Shown: piece after piece, positions 21,030 to 33,644 of the stretch
Layout of the letters: the number at the start of each line of letters is the position of its first letter
Numbering within the stretch: position 1 is the stretch's first letter
Source: Chinchilla lanigera
Taxonomy: Eukaryota > Chordata > Mammalia > Rodentia > Chinchillidae
Direction of reading: 5' to 3'
Length of the DNA stretch: 64,000 bases
Assembly: GCF_000276665.1 (NCBI RefSeq)
Contig: NW_004955417.1
Coordinates: 21,570,696-21,634,695, forward strand
Program-made: the position numbers and the translations under genes
Notes under the pieces: model-generated
What the model was told of the DNA's origin: nothing
What the model saw: the letters and a program-made list of their open reading frames with translations, nothing else
The model's database searches: none

Positions 21030-22740
21030 CATTTATGTCTAACAAATAGTTTTAAAAAGCAAGGAAAGTGAGTAAATATTCATTCATATTTGAAATAATC
21101 ATGGCATCGGTGTGGAAGAAAACAAACCTATTCACCAAATCCATTAGTAAATTTTGCCACTGGATAAGTAAAGATATTTAAATCAGTGGCTGACATAAAG
21201 TTTTAACACATGTGAAATTTAATATCACATATATTCTTCCTATATTCATTATATTTCTCCTTCATTAACTCTCATAATTGAAACTTGGTTTGGAATATAA
21301 AGTAAAATTCAGATGGCAGAGTATAAAATTATTGTCTCTACATAGTGTGAAAGTCATTCCATTTCTCTGTGCAAACTCTCATTAGTGAAGGTGCAAAGTC
21401 AGTGTATGCCTTGGAAGAGTTCCCATTTCTAGGATTTCCAAATCACTCTGTGAAGGGATACACTACTGCTTATTTCCCTCATACTAAATTCTTGATGACC
21501 TCCCTTTCCTACCCTGTGAAAAGACATGCTCATTCTCACAGACTAAGTGAATGCTTATGGAGAACACAGAGCTAAGGGGGCCTGCAGGCTAATGAAATAA
21601 TATTTCAGCTCTCACATTTCCATGTGGCAGAACAGGAATAGAAAGAAATCCTACTAAAGCTGGTACTGACATTCCCAGATGTGCAGCCATTAACACATGC
21701 TAAAACAGGCTCTTTAAAAAGTCTATGCATTTTTCTCCAAAGGAATATAAAGTACCATTCCCTAAAGTAACCCCTCATGCTCAGTGTTCCTTCACTTAGG
21801 AGTTAGCAAGCAGCAAGCAATGTTCTGGAACATTTCCAGGGTCGTGAATGCCACGGATAGTAAAGAAACAAGACAACGTAAGACAGCGTGGAAGTTTTAT
21901 TCCTTTTCGGTTCTTTTGAGCTCTTACAAGATCGTACCGTATTGACGGATGGTAGGCTTAACCCAGAGTAGCCCATGCATCACTGAAGGGCTTCGCTGAA
22001 AGTCTGTTTATCCATTATTGCTTACTGCTACCCAGCATCATTCCTGGTTGTAAGGAAGGGACTCTGCCAAAAATCTAGATGAGAGAAGGCAGTGTAAATC
22101 TACTGTCCAGCAGTATTGGTTCACTATTAAATGCATTCCCTGCCTAGACGAGGGGCACATGTCGTGCTTAAAATCACTCCTGTGGGAGTCAGCGAAGAAC
22201 GTGATGTTATCCAATATTCAGAAAGTATTAAAATGCAGTTCGGAGTTTATCTGAGCAATTTACATTACCAAGAGTTAGAAGCTGCTATTACTCATGGGAG
22301 AATGGAGCCGCAGGTAGTGGCCCTCCATGCTTACCAGAGTGTTCATAAAGGCAGTGCTGAGTGCAAGATGTGTTTTGATTTCAACTGTGGTTTATCACGC
22401 TTAAGGATGACACAAAACAAAATTTTTAGGAAAGCTCCTTGGACCAATTTTCTCATCCTCGTCATCCTTCAAGACGATATTGCATTCATAAATCAGTATG
22501 TGGAAGTGAGAACATGTGGAAATTTGCCAGTAATCCACTTTGGGTCAAACACAAATGCCGTACTGATCACTGCACCACAGGTGCTTACAGCAGCAACTGG
22601 TACACAATGGCATTTTAATTAAATGTTGAATTGAAAGAGTGTGAACAGCCAGTCAATAGTGAAAGTAATCACACATCTTTGTGGAAGATGCTGGCTTTTA
22701 CCACTTATTTTATTTTTATCAAAACAATTTTACTCCTCTT
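21030..22740. other. Unique sequence with a 163-codon open frame
   Basis: The open frame at 22131-22622 is the longest here. Its translation has no transmembrane segment, repeat, zinc finger or other motif that I recognise, and I see no ribosome-start context or splice pattern that decides it. A smaller frame lies at 21369-21575. I regard neither as a gene, though the 22131 frame is worth a homology search. Confidence 0.35.
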
Positions 22741-22812
22741 CTAAGGGTATAGTTTAGTAGCAGAGTACTTTCTTAGTATGCTAGAGGTCCAGAGTTCAAT
22801 CCCCAGTACTTC
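22741..22812 (+). repeat. ID-like relic, sense
   Basis: 'gggtatagtttagtagcaga', 'gtactttcttagtatgctag' and 'ggtccagagttcaatcccca' 'gtact' is an old ID/dID unit. It lacks the B1 partner. Confidence 0.75.
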
Positions 22813-22929
22813 AAATAGTTTTATTTATAAAAATAAAATAGTGTACTAAAAACTAAAATAGTTCAATAAAATAAAGTAAGTCAATATGTTATCAATAGAT
22901 TCATCAGATGAAAAAATTCCTATTTGCAT

Positions 22930-23135
22930 GGTAATCCAGTTGTACTGATGGTTCCTCAAAATTCACCTCTGTTAGGATTTGTATATCATGCCACATAAGT
23001 TTGCAATAGCTTCTATTTCTGACTCAGAAGCTGGTGGTATGACTTGCTTTAGCTAAATAAATGTTTATTGTTACTGTGTGTCACCAATTATTTGTGGCTG
23101 TTTGTTATGCAGCATTAGCTAACTGCTGGAGGGAG
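22930..23135 (+). repeat. MLT1-like LTR relic
   Basis: 'gtggtatgacttgctttagc' and 'taaataaatgtttattgtta' followed by 'tttgttatgcagcattagct' 'aactgctgg' recall the MLT1 LTR start block and 3' terminus, with an internal deletion. Divergence is high. Confidence 0.45.
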
Positions 23136-24882
23136 CTAGTTGAGTTCTTCTACATTTTATCCGTGCAATAAATCTTCTGGAAGATGGAATTGACCATTTT
23201 TGCTTTAAATCAGGAAAACTAGACATTTGGCATCTCCTGTACTGAAATGCCCATGCCAGTGTGTAAAAAGTACACATTGAGGCACCCTGTTATACTGTGA
23301 ACAAGAAGTAGGATGTTGGTATAGTCTTGACTGCACCCACCAACATTCTTGTACTGAGATTTTACCCAACAAGGCCACAGTGGGAAATGAGGGCCAATGT
23401 GTAGGTAATGAGCATTCTGCTCTCACGAATGGGCTAAAGTCACTCACTACAAAGAGGCCTCGCTGGAGTGAGTTTTCAGTCTTGTGAGGATGCCCTGTTT
23501 GTCCCCTTTCCACCAAGTGAAAAGAGAGCAAAGAGGCCCTCCCCAGAGGCCATCCTCTGGGATTTGTGGTTCATATCCTTGAGCACTGTCAGAAATATAC
23601 TTCTGTTCTTTGTAAATTACCTGCTCTCAGATAGTGGGTAGCAATGCAAACAATAACACTTACCGTTTCCTTTCAGTCATGGAGCAGGACTTTCCCGGGA
23701 CAGCAAATGCTCACTTTTCACAAGAAGTCCCTGCAGAATTGACTGCGCGCAAGCTGACAAAGCTGCTTTGGCTCTTCCTACAAGAGTCAGGTACCACAGC
23801 TCTCTTTTTCTACTGATAATCACCTCTACAAGGTCTTTTCCCCAGCCCTAGCAAAGACTATTTACTTCACCAAATAGTTCAGAAATGTTTTCTATGCAGT
23901 GCTTATGGGTATAACAGACCCTCAGTTCCTCGAAGATGTAAGCAGATTTATTTTTAATCTGTTTATACCAAGTATTGAGAGGTACTTGGTGGAATAGGTA
24001 TTCAATATTCTCCAAGTGAATGGCTAGAGGGACACATACATGTTCAGCTCTGGAGGCGTTCTGAAAATAGCCTGGCTAACTCTCACGGGTAGGGAACTAT
24101 GAAAGGAGGCAAAGATCTGAAATCTTCTGCAGAAGATGAGGCACTTTGCCAATGTACTTTGCTCCAGGGCTTCCAATTTCAGCAAAAACCAGTTTTGTCA
24201 CAACTTGCCTTTTCAATCTGCATTTAGACAGGTAGTACACTGAGATTTGTACTGCTTTCAACTATTTTTTACTAAACGTCTCGATTTTTATCAAGAATCA
24301 CAGTAGCCCCTGCCTCTACCATCAGAGCAAATTGTGACTTCCTTATCCAGTTATTCTTCCATTTATTTATTGATATTTTGAGCTCAGCTGTATTCTTCGT
24401 ACATTGTCCAAGAAAGTTCTGTCAATTCTAGCGTAAGTCATTTTAATTTTGATAGTAAATTCAAAACAAGAGGGTAGTGGGAATTTTTCTTTATTCTCTA
24501 ACTTCTCTTCAAGCGGACTTAGGAACTCTTTATAGAGGATGTGAGATATTTGCTACAAATTTAGGAATGATAGGGAATTCATGACCTTTTACAGTGGGTA
24601 ATCCATGTATCACAGGACATGTAAATGCAGCAGTGAAAGAAAAAGATGTGTGTGTTTCCCTCAGTGGTCCATCATCTAACTACAGACAGTCAAAACTTCA
24701 ATTACAAAATATTTTGTCAAATATGAAAATAGTATTAGAAAATCAACAAACCTATTAAAAAGAAAAGATGGAGAAGATAGGAGGGATTTATTTATTCATC
24801 TTAACAGACACTTTTCCCAGATCAAGGTGCAACTAAAATCCTAAAAGCCTACAAATAAATGGAGGTCACAAAATCTCTACTA
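23136..24882. other. Unique sequence
   Basis: No gene recognised. Frames at 23205-23531 (minus, 108 codons) and 23634-23816 have no motif. Confidence 0.4.
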
Positions 24883-24883
24883 T

Positions 24884-24974
24884 GGGCTAGGGATTTACCT
24901 CAGTGACACAGCGCCTGCCTGCCAAATGTGAGGTCCTGAGTTTGATTCCCAGTACCAAAAAAAAAAAAAAAAAA
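24884..24974 (+). mobile_element. ID-type SINE, diverged, sense
   Basis: 'gggctagggatttacctcag', 'tgacacagcgcctgcctgcc' and 'gaggtcctgagtttgattcc' 'cagtacc' followed by a run of A. The flanks 'aaatctctactat' (24871-24883) and 'aaagcctctattat' (from 24972) form a diverged duplication. Confidence 0.9.
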
Positions 24975-24985
24975 GCCTCTATTAT

Positions 24986-26417
24986 AAAGGGGAAATGTTT
25001 ATTGAATTTGGTAGTGTATTATTGGTTGATCAAGTTTTTAAATGGCCCACTTATAGTGACCTGAGAAAAATACAATGATTACAAGACTCTTCTCTAGAGT
25101 TCGGGCATGCAGAATATAGCATACAGGACAATAATATATATTACCTCTCTATGTGCATATGGGGGTTAAATAGAAGAGGGTGCTTGAGATGATGACAATA
25201 GTCCAACTGAAAAAGAGACACAACTGTAGGTATTTAAAGAAGAGAAAGAACAATATAGGAGACTGAGTATATTGGTAATTGAAGAGCTACAAAGTTCAAT
25301 AGAACATTGTGAGGCTGTCCAGTGGTGAGCTACAGCAGGAAGCTTCCATTTCCAAAAAATGGAGTGAACAAGGAAATTAAGGCTACATTTTAGAACCTGG
25401 AAACAACTCCAGGATACCTGGTGAGAAATGAGACTTCCATGGAAAGTTCTTCATGCAGCGAGAACCACAGAGGCACTACTAGTGACAACATCTGAGGCAC
25501 AGCAAGACAAAGATTCCTCTAGACAAGCAACATGCTCATTACCAACCCCTTCCTCTCAACATAAAAATCCCTACTTTATAGCATTTATCAATTCCCATGG
25601 TCTAATTATTTGCATGATGGTTGGTTTCCAACTACTAAGAATTAATAATTCAGTTGCAAAGTTACTGAATATTACACAATCTGTTCTCTGCAGCCCTTAT
25701 GAGCTGGCTTCAGACTGCGTTTCTTCTACTAGAGCTTCCTCACTAAGAGTCAGGGAAGGAAATGGGAGCCTGAGAAGAATGTTTACCTATGAAACAGAAT
25801 ACCATGAAAAGTACCTGGGAGCAAATAAAGATCAGCACACAAGCTTTCCCAAAATGTTCACAAATATTGTCTAATTTTCTTGCACAAATGAGCCAAAGAC
25901 CAATAGAACTCAACCATCTGCCAAGTTTTATTATTAAATCCAAAATAAATGCAAGCCTATGAGTTTATAAGTATACGTGTGTGCTACAGTGGAGGTACAT
26001 TAGATGGAGAGGAGTCAGTGAATCACATCTGCAGTTATACTAGCCAAGTTAGAAAATTTAATTATTGCAATGGCATATTGGTACCTTCAATTATAAAGCT
26101 TATAATGTTCAAGCTTAGTTTCACTAAAATTATAACCTGGACCATTTTTAAAAGGCAAAGTGCTTGTGACTACAGACTCTGTTCATAATATATACAACAA
26201 AATTAGTAACAGTAATAGAAAATTTGAAATATCAACATAAAATTCTTAATATAAGATGGGTATACTACTACTACTAATAATAATATAAAAATAAAATAAT
26301 AGCACACCTAGTGCTTGTTTCCTCTAAGTTAGGTATCATTTGTTGCTACTGTTTGATGATTTCTGTGGGGTTTTTAAAATGTTGCTCTTCTTTATTTTTA
26401 TCTTTGTTTTGTTGTTC
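24986..26417. other. Unique AT-rich sequence
   Basis: No gene recognised. A 148-codon open frame at 25428-25874 and small frames at 25743-25943 and 25949-26188 show no family resemblance. An ACT/AAT trinucleotide tract lies at about 26266-26285. Confidence 0.4.
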
Positions 26418-26485
26418 ATGATTGAATCTAAGTCCTCACATCATGCTAAATGCATGCTCTGCCATTGAGCCACACCTCCAACACT
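26418..26485 (-). repeat. ID-like relic, antisense
   Basis: 'catgattgaatctaagtcct', 'atgctaaatgcatgctctgc' and 'cattgagccacacctccaac' form the antisense of an old ID/dID unit. Confidence 0.7.
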
Positions 26486-26506
26486 TAGGCATAATATTAA
26501 ACTATG

Positions 26507-26725
26507 TAGCAGGTGTTCTCCAAAGATAGATTCATAAATGCCATTCTATTCTGTCTGTATAAGACACTCCTCAAATCAAGAAGTAGGTAATTTCTTTGCT
26601 TTTCTTGTAGTTTTCTTACATTTAGCAGGTGTTCTCCAAAGATAGATTCATAAATGCCATTCTATTCTATGTGTATAAGACACTCCTCAAATCAAGAAGA
26701 GGCTAATTTCTTTGCTTTTCTTGTA
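26507..26725. repeat. Tandem duplication, 116-bp period
   Basis: The first unit, 26507-26622, is followed immediately by a second, partial unit at 26623-26725. Over about 103 aligned bases I count five substitutions and no gaps. Both begin 'tagcaggtgttctccaaaga' and end near 'gcttttcttgta'. The sequence is not a known repeat that I recognise. Confidence 0.95.
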
Positions 26726-26929
26726 TTTAAGGTGGTATTGTTATCTGCTTTGTTAACAGAATACAGCGGAAGTGAAGCATAGCTCAGAAAGTCAGCTTTT
26801 ATTCTCCTAAAAGTTGACATGTAGGAAACCTAACTATCCTGAGTTCAGCATGGTGAGAGGAACCTTAAATTAGCTTGGTGAGGAGGACAAGGAGACAGAC
26901 AGACAGACAGAGCAAGAAATGTTCTGCTT

Positions 26930-27235
26930 GGCTCTAGCAGTTCCTGCTAAGGTGTCAGATCTGTGAGTGACAAAAGTCTTGCACATTCCAGTTGCAGCAG
27001 AACAACCACATTGCTGAACCCAACCCAGATTCATGATTGTAAGAAATGATAAATTGCTATTTTTTGTTATGAAATTTTATTTTTTCTACAAAATAAAAAA
27101 TTAAAAATAATTTTAAATTATTATGTAAACTAAAATTGAAACACAAAAAGACTATACCATGGAGGGAGAGGGTTGCCGTTGTTTTAAGTCACTAAGTTTG
27201 GTGGTGCCTCTCCATTGACAAATAAAATTAGGAAA
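26930..27235 (+). mobile_element. MLT1-like LTR relic interrupted by AT-rich DNA
   Basis: 'agatctgtgagtgacaaaag', 'agttgcagcagaacaaccac', 'cccagattcatgattgtaag' and 'aaatgataaattgc' match the second half of an MLT1 LTR. The match breaks at about 27058 for an AT-rich segment, then resumes at about 27175 with 'gccgttgttttaagtcacta' 'agtttgg'. The normal polyadenylation block is replaced by the insert. Confidence 0.6.
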
Positions 27236-27269
27236 ACAAGTGTTAGTATAACTTACTTCACGTAGCAAC

Positions 27270-27427
27270 CCCATGAATAATTGCTATTACTATTCTCATT
27301 GCACAATTAAGAAAACTGAGGCACTGGGAAGTTAAGGTAGCAAATGACAAAGGAAGACTGTGAATCAAGGCAGGCTGGTTTCAAAGTCTTTGCTCTTCCC
27401 CTCCACATGCAACTGATTCCAATAAAA
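27270..27427 (-). repeat. MIR-like ancient SINE, antisense
   Basis: 'acaattaagaaaactgaggc', 'actgggaagttaaggtagca', 'gaagactgtgaatcaaggca' and 'ggctggtttcaaagtctttg' 'ctcttcc' follow the antisense MIR layout. Confidence 0.75.
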
Positions 27428-28963
27428 CATTCATGTGCTTGGCACAGCACTCACAGCCATAATAGTCTCACAATTTCCTTCTCTGAATACAGCCAGACTG
27501 GAGTGGTGTTCTAGGGTGTACCTACCATTCACACTTCATTTTCTGTGTGTGTTTTCATGGGAACTATGCAACTTTCTGTTCTGCATGTGCTCAATGCAAA
27601 AATATCTGGCTAGAGGACCTACTGAAAATATAAAAATAAAAATAAAATTTCAAGGAATGTATTGCTCTAGATTCATCTGGTGTTGGCTTTTTGGCTATGT
27701 CAACAAGGATCTGTCTGAGTTCAGAAAAAACAGGAAGCAGTGATTTCTTTTCTGACCCATATGACTGCTAAAAGGAAATTCCATTTTTATACCTTAAGGG
27801 AAACATTTAGGTTTTATAGCTTCAGGGGCTGTTTAATGGTGATACCCGTGCACTGTTATGATGCCCACAATTTATGCACAGCATGAAGGCTTGCCAATTG
27901 TTTTCAATTTATTCTTTCTTCCAAAAGCATCAAGCATATAAAACACCCTGTACTGTCATGGACGGGGAAGGAAACACATTGAGTAAGTTGAGGCACTATT
28001 CATCCTATTTCCAAATTTCTGAAGGTAAAAATGTGTCTTGATTGCTATTTATACATATATTGAACATTTCCTACTGTGTTTTTCTTTAGATTTTCAGGAG
28101 TCTGTATCATGTGTATTTTACCTTCCAAAATATTTCAAAAATATGTGCCAGTAGGCTCCTTCCCCCTCTTCATTCACTTATTCTAGAGTACAAAGACATT
28201 TTCTCTGAAGTTAAAGTAGTAATGGATTAGGTTTTGACTAGGGTTCCTCTTCAAACAGTTAAAATACAAAAACAAGGACTATGGCTGATTTTGTTTTTAA
28301 TAGCCATCATTTTTTCGTCACCTCTCCTAGGAAAGAATTTGAGAGGAATTGAGGATTCCCACTTTCAACTGAGTAGTTTACTTCACCTCTGCTTTCATGT
28401 CCTAACACTGTCTGGGAGATTAGCTTTATGCTATCCTAAAATGTTCCCTACTGAAATGATATGGGTTTCTTACTTGATCTTCCGTATACAATGTTTAATA
28501 AATATCTATTAATATTTTCATCTTAGAGAAATATCAGTGTATAAAAGAAAGAAGAAAAGTTAGATATGCAAAGACTACAGTATTCTGAAGTACCAGTTTG
28601 GTAAAAGTTGATTACTATGGGTTCTAAATGCCCCATGTGTGACTAATAAATACAATATTCACAGCTCCATGACAGACAGTAGGAAAGTTAAACACAAAGA
28701 AACTTACAAAAATACAAAAGCCAGAAGTAGGTAATGTATTGTCATATTGATTCATTTAGTTACTCAAAATAACCAACACTTACATAAATGCTAACATTTA
28801 CTCTAGATTCTTAAGCCAGTAAGCTGAGACTAAATTTTTGGATGAGATTTTAAAGATTTAGGTGGTGTACCTTACACAGATAACACCTCTACCTTTTGTT
28901 TTAAATACTATTTTCCCAAATTGTACATCAAATGCCTAGAATAGTTCTTTTTATTTGGGATAG
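27428..28963. other. Unique AT-rich sequence
   Basis: No gene recognised. Frames at 27435-27743 and 28234-28512 (92 codons, hydrophobic near its centre) have no homology I can name. Confidence 0.4.
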
Positions 28964-29008
<45 letters not shown>

Positions 29009-29013
29009 CACAC
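28964..29013. repeat. (TG)n microsatellite
   Basis: About twenty uninterrupted TG units ending in a TGCGTGCACAC variant. Confidence 0.97.
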
Positions 29014-30884
29014 TAAAATTTGTTAGCTAATATCTTTGGCAGTGTGTGTTTGCTTTTTCTCCCCTAGGAATTCTTCAGTTCTGAATGTTCTGATACAAAT
29101 TTTTTCAGCAATTTTCTCTGAAACCCTAAATAACCAACTTAATCATATTTTAGTTACTTTCCTTGAAAAAGATATTATATTAGTTACTTGAATAAGGAAA
29201 AAGTATCAACCTAAATCATGCTGTCACCCCCAGAAATTATTCTGAGATTGTTTTCCAGCAATCTGAAAGATATAAACCAAATTTGTTTCTAGTCCAAATA
29301 ATTCTGAAACTTCTAGAACATTTAACCTTTAAGAGAGAATGAGCTCTGACTTAGTGAACTGGTAAGTGTAAAAAGTTTTTAAATGCTTCATTCCAAGAAT
29401 GTTGCTTGTATAGTTAAAGCATTAGATCAATCAAGTGTATTTATAGGAGTATGCTATTAAGAGTAATATATGACTAATATAACTATCAAATAAAATATTT
29501 ATCTATCATAACATTTTATTTGTATTTAAATTATATGTATTCCCATTGCTGCCCATTTTTTTCTATTGTTTTATTTTTACCCATAAAAGAATTGCATTTA
29601 GGTGCACTTTTAATTGCTATTAGAATTATTTTGAGATTTAATTACAAACACATGTTGATATTATAGCCATCATTTATTGAGTTAAGCCTTTCTACTATAT
29701 GATATCTTATAAATCTCCACTGAGAAGAATTTCCAAATAGAATATCAAAATTCAGGTAAGATGTTTAGCTTCTTTCAAGCCAAAAACTATATTATTATTT
29801 TCGTCCTATCCTACATCTCTTTTTTTAGGTAGGAATTTTAACATGGCTAACTATATATTCACACTGGTTTCATATTTTCCCTATTTTAAAAAATTTATAT
29901 GTGATCTCTTTTAAGGAACTATTCACAATCCCAAAGAATAACTAAATTTTAGATACTTATATGCACACGTAAGGTGGGAAATTGAGATTCTCCTAGTATT
30001 CATGGAAAAATAGTTTCCCAGCAGGATTTCTTTGTTATTCTGCAGTTAATGAAGTAGTAGTACCACAACATCAAGACAGACTTAAAATGTATGTTGAAAT
30101 AAGGTGCAGTTAGAAAAGTCCAGATAGTCCTTTGTGAAAAGCTAACTTCTAATTTGTACCGAAATCAGCAGGGTCCCAGAGGCTATGTGAAAATCCCCAC
30201 AGTGCTTTCTGTGAGAGGCTTAAGCATAGCAATTATTGAATTGTTTGTGGTTACGGTGTAGTTCAGCTCCCCTCGATATATCCTTAGGCACAGCTAGAAA
30301 TTTGACAGAGTAAAGATTTTAATGTTTCTCTTTGTTTCTTACCTAACATCTTTGCTTTGATACTTCTATGGTATGAGAACTACAGCTTTTTTTAACAGTA
30401 GGAAAAAGAATACTAAATACATCCAATAACCACCTCAGCATAAGTACCACTTAATCAGAATAGCACAAAACAAGAGTAGAAAACAATGACAAGGGATCCT
30501 TTCTATAAATAGTGGAATATTCGTTTTGGCCCAGGTTCAGGGTCTGAGAGGCTTTTGGAAACTCCAAAATTTCAGTCTCAGATTCAATATGTCTTTACCT
30601 GTAAGTGCATTCCTGATCAAAGTTTTCAAATCAAAGGTTTCTAGAAGAGAACCGACAACAAGATAAGGCTTGGGGAGATCATTTTAAGGCAAAACAGAGT
30701 CATTGTAGAGGAAAAAGAAACATATTTCACATTGAAGGGAAAGTCATTGTTAGTAATTTATAGATGATTACCACATTTTTCTCTCTTATAACAAAGTAGA
30801 TAATGGTGCTTATTTATCTATTTGCTTATCCAGTCCAGAATTAGAATCATAAAGCAACTGATTTCCTGCTAATGATATTTAATA
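29014..30884. other. Unique, very AT-rich sequence
   Basis: No open frame of note, repeat or RNA gene recognised in this stretch. Confidence 0.45.
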
Positions 30885-31330
30885 AGAAATGTTCCCATGC
30901 CAATTAATACGTTCCTACAATATCATGTTAGTAGAACTATAATATTCTATACTATGTTGAACATTAGTGTTTGGTTCATCTTTTCACTCAGTTGGACAAT
31001 GTGGTTTTGTATAACTTTGCATCTGAATCCTTGTACATATTCTTAACTATTTCTTTAGAGGAAATTCCCAGAGATGAAATTATTGATTCCAGTTGGCAAA
31101 GATTCATTTTCCTAATTAATACGCTGATCATTAAAAATATTATCTCCACACACCAATGCCCTCATTTTTAGTTTTGCTAGTGATTTTTCATTACCTTTGT
31201 GGCTTAATTTTTCATATTTACTTGTTCCTTAGAAAGAACAACATCAAGTGCCTTTTAAGTTACTCAAAATCTAGTTGGAGCAAGTCAGAAAACATCACAG
31301 CAGTTCCAGCAATTAAATATGGCACATTGA
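30885..31330 (-). mobile_element. Old LINE-1 (L1M-type) relic, antisense
   Basis: 'tgaatccttgtacatattct', 'taactatttctttagaggaa', 'attcccagagatgaaattat' and 'aatgccctcatttttag' follow the antisense 3' ORF2 region of old mammalian LINE-1. Small frames at 30971-31171 and 31156-31347 are by-products of this relic. Confidence 0.6.
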
Positions 31331-31334
31331 TATG

Positions 31335-32760
31335 TAAGCAGTGGTAGGTTCACATTATGAAGAGCTTTGAAATAAATCACAATTACATGGTGCTGTAAAT
31401 GTATCCACTAAGTATAGGAGCACAATTAGGCATCTAATTATATGGGAAAATGCAATCATATCCTAAGTAGAAGCCCTAGCCACAAAACCTGTTCCTGCCT
31501 GAGCCATTTTACTCCACAAACCCTCGGGCTCTTCAGTGATTCTATTGCTCTGAGGACATTCTCTGTTCCAGAAATTCCCCTATTTTTACTTTACACCTCT
31601 CCTCAATGGCCAGTCCAACTGATCTCTGACATATTATCTTCATTAGATTCCTTCTATAAACATTCTTGACTTCTTTTAAACCGTACATCCATAGAAGGTA
31701 CTTACTCCATTTGCATCAGTCAAACTCTGCCGAACGTATCATTTAAGGTTTTATACCTATTGCAAGACATCTGATTAAAAAGTGAGAGAAGAGCGGCAGA
31801 GAATTCCTGAGATCAAGGAATCCATCCTTCAAATGGTCACAACGCAACCACATTTCCTCTGCTTACCTTGTAACCACAAAACCTAAACTCTAACAGCTTT
31901 ATGCGAGCATAAAAGACCCAGAAGGAATAACAGCATATGTTTGCCACCTTATTTTTAACCAAGGTGAAAGTGATAAAATTCAAAACATTGGGTCCTAATT
32001 TGGGTAGAAGTTGTAGAAACATCACGCTCATGGTCAGACAGCGTTTGTAAAGGCATAATACTTACTATCGCATAATTCTAAGCAATCTGTAACAGTCCCA
32101 TCACCTGCTGAAGCCCCTGGTATCTTTTTTATCACTGCTGGACAGTGCTGGAAAGAGAGCTGAAAGCATTCACACAGCAAAATCTATCTGCTGTAATCTT
32201 CCTCTTTTCTCATTGTGATATCAGAGGGGCACAGCCGCTATCAAAGTCTCAGCTGAAACATGCCCTCCTCAAAGCCTAGAAACACGTGACATACTTTCTC
32301 CCAGCCCCTCAAACTAATTCCTGTCCATCTAATTTTTATCAAAGTGCAAAAATGAAGTTACAGAGGAATATTACTTTCTAAGTGATGTAGAAAGTGATGA
32401 AGCATCCAGGCGGGTAATTTTTTTTTTTTTTAATTCTAGTACCGTTTGATGGTCTTTCCAATAAAATTAAATATCCATTCCCTTGGACTAAGGGTGGAAG
32501 CCAAATAAAAGTGTTCCAAGAATTAAACTGATGTTTGTACATAAGACCTCCAAAAGGGCTCTAAAAAGCCATTACACTATAGTAGTCTAATATACAGTGT
32601 TCTTAATATATAAGAACCAGAGGTGAGAGAGATTTTAAATTTCAAATGTTTTATTTAGAAAAGAGTTATAGTTTTGCTCTGAAGTATAGGAGAAAGAGGA
32701 TCAGAAAATAATTTAGGAGTAATTTCTGCCACACAGAAAGAAAAGAAAAAACCTTATCCT

Positions 32761-32762
<2 letters not shown>
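31335..32762. other. Unique sequence
   Basis: No gene recognised. A 75-codon frame at 31442-31669 lies in locally C- and T-rich sequence. A T11-12 run occurs at about 32420. Confidence 0.4.

Positions 32763-32763
<1 letters not shown>

Positions 32764-32794
<31 letters not shown>
32764..32794. repeat. Poly-T tract
   Basis: About 31 consecutive T. No SINE or LINE body is recognisable beside it, so its origin is unclear. Confidence 0.95.
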
Positions 32795-32795
<1 letters not shown>

Positions 32796-33644
32796 GTTTG
32801 TTTTGAGAAAGCTACAGAGGAAAAAAAGATATTGAGCTATAAGAGTAGGTCTCCGAAACAGAACTCAATTGAAGAAAAATTGTGGTGAGTTCAAAATTAC
32901 CAAAGAAAATGCCAGTAGAAATCATCTAAGTAGTCTGAGAATACAAGGATAATGGGGCACTTTGCTCTATTTTTCAGTACAATATTGGAGGAAATAGACA
33001 CTGGTAGCAGAAAGCTGAGTTCAAAAACCAGTCTCTGATAGAAGAGTAATGGACAGGAAATCAAAACCTTGTGGTCCACATAGATGCAGAAGACCTAGGG
33101 TCACTGGAGACCAAAAGAGGGAAGGAACCTGCTGTGGCGACGACTAGGTTTAACCGTGAATCAGGGATCGACTCAGCCATAGATAGTTCAACAGCAGAGG
33201 CAGCCGGAAAGAGGCCCCTACACACTCAGCAAGCCAACACCTCAAAGAGAGCTCACCGGCAGCTGAGGAGGGGCCAGTGTCTTAGCTTCAAAAGAATTTG
33301 TGTTTAAATTCTTGCTGATTTTTAAGTTGCCATCTATAATTTTCTTTCTTAGGTTTATTGTGAAAGTCACTATGTATAGTGCACTAGGAATTCATATCAT
33401 CTTTTTAAAAATATAGGAACTAGGAAGCTAATTTATCAGTCAAAAATGTTAGAGTAGGACTTTCTTGGAACTACATTTTTATTTAATTTCTGTGTAGAAT
33501 TTAATGTGGAGTAAAGAAACGTGCTCGAAAAAGTACATATTTATTTATATACTTAACTGTGACACCAAAAGATAAATATAAATTTCACTTTATTTTGTAC
33601 TTCTTGGAATCATAAATCTCCAAGTTTAAAAGTATAGAAAAAGT
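32795..33644. other. Unique sequence with a local CpG-bearing patch
   Basis: A GC-richer island of about 240 bp (33060-33300) with several CpGs stands out in AT-rich surroundings. Its 78-codon open frame (33071-33307) has no recognisable motif. Confidence 0.4.
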
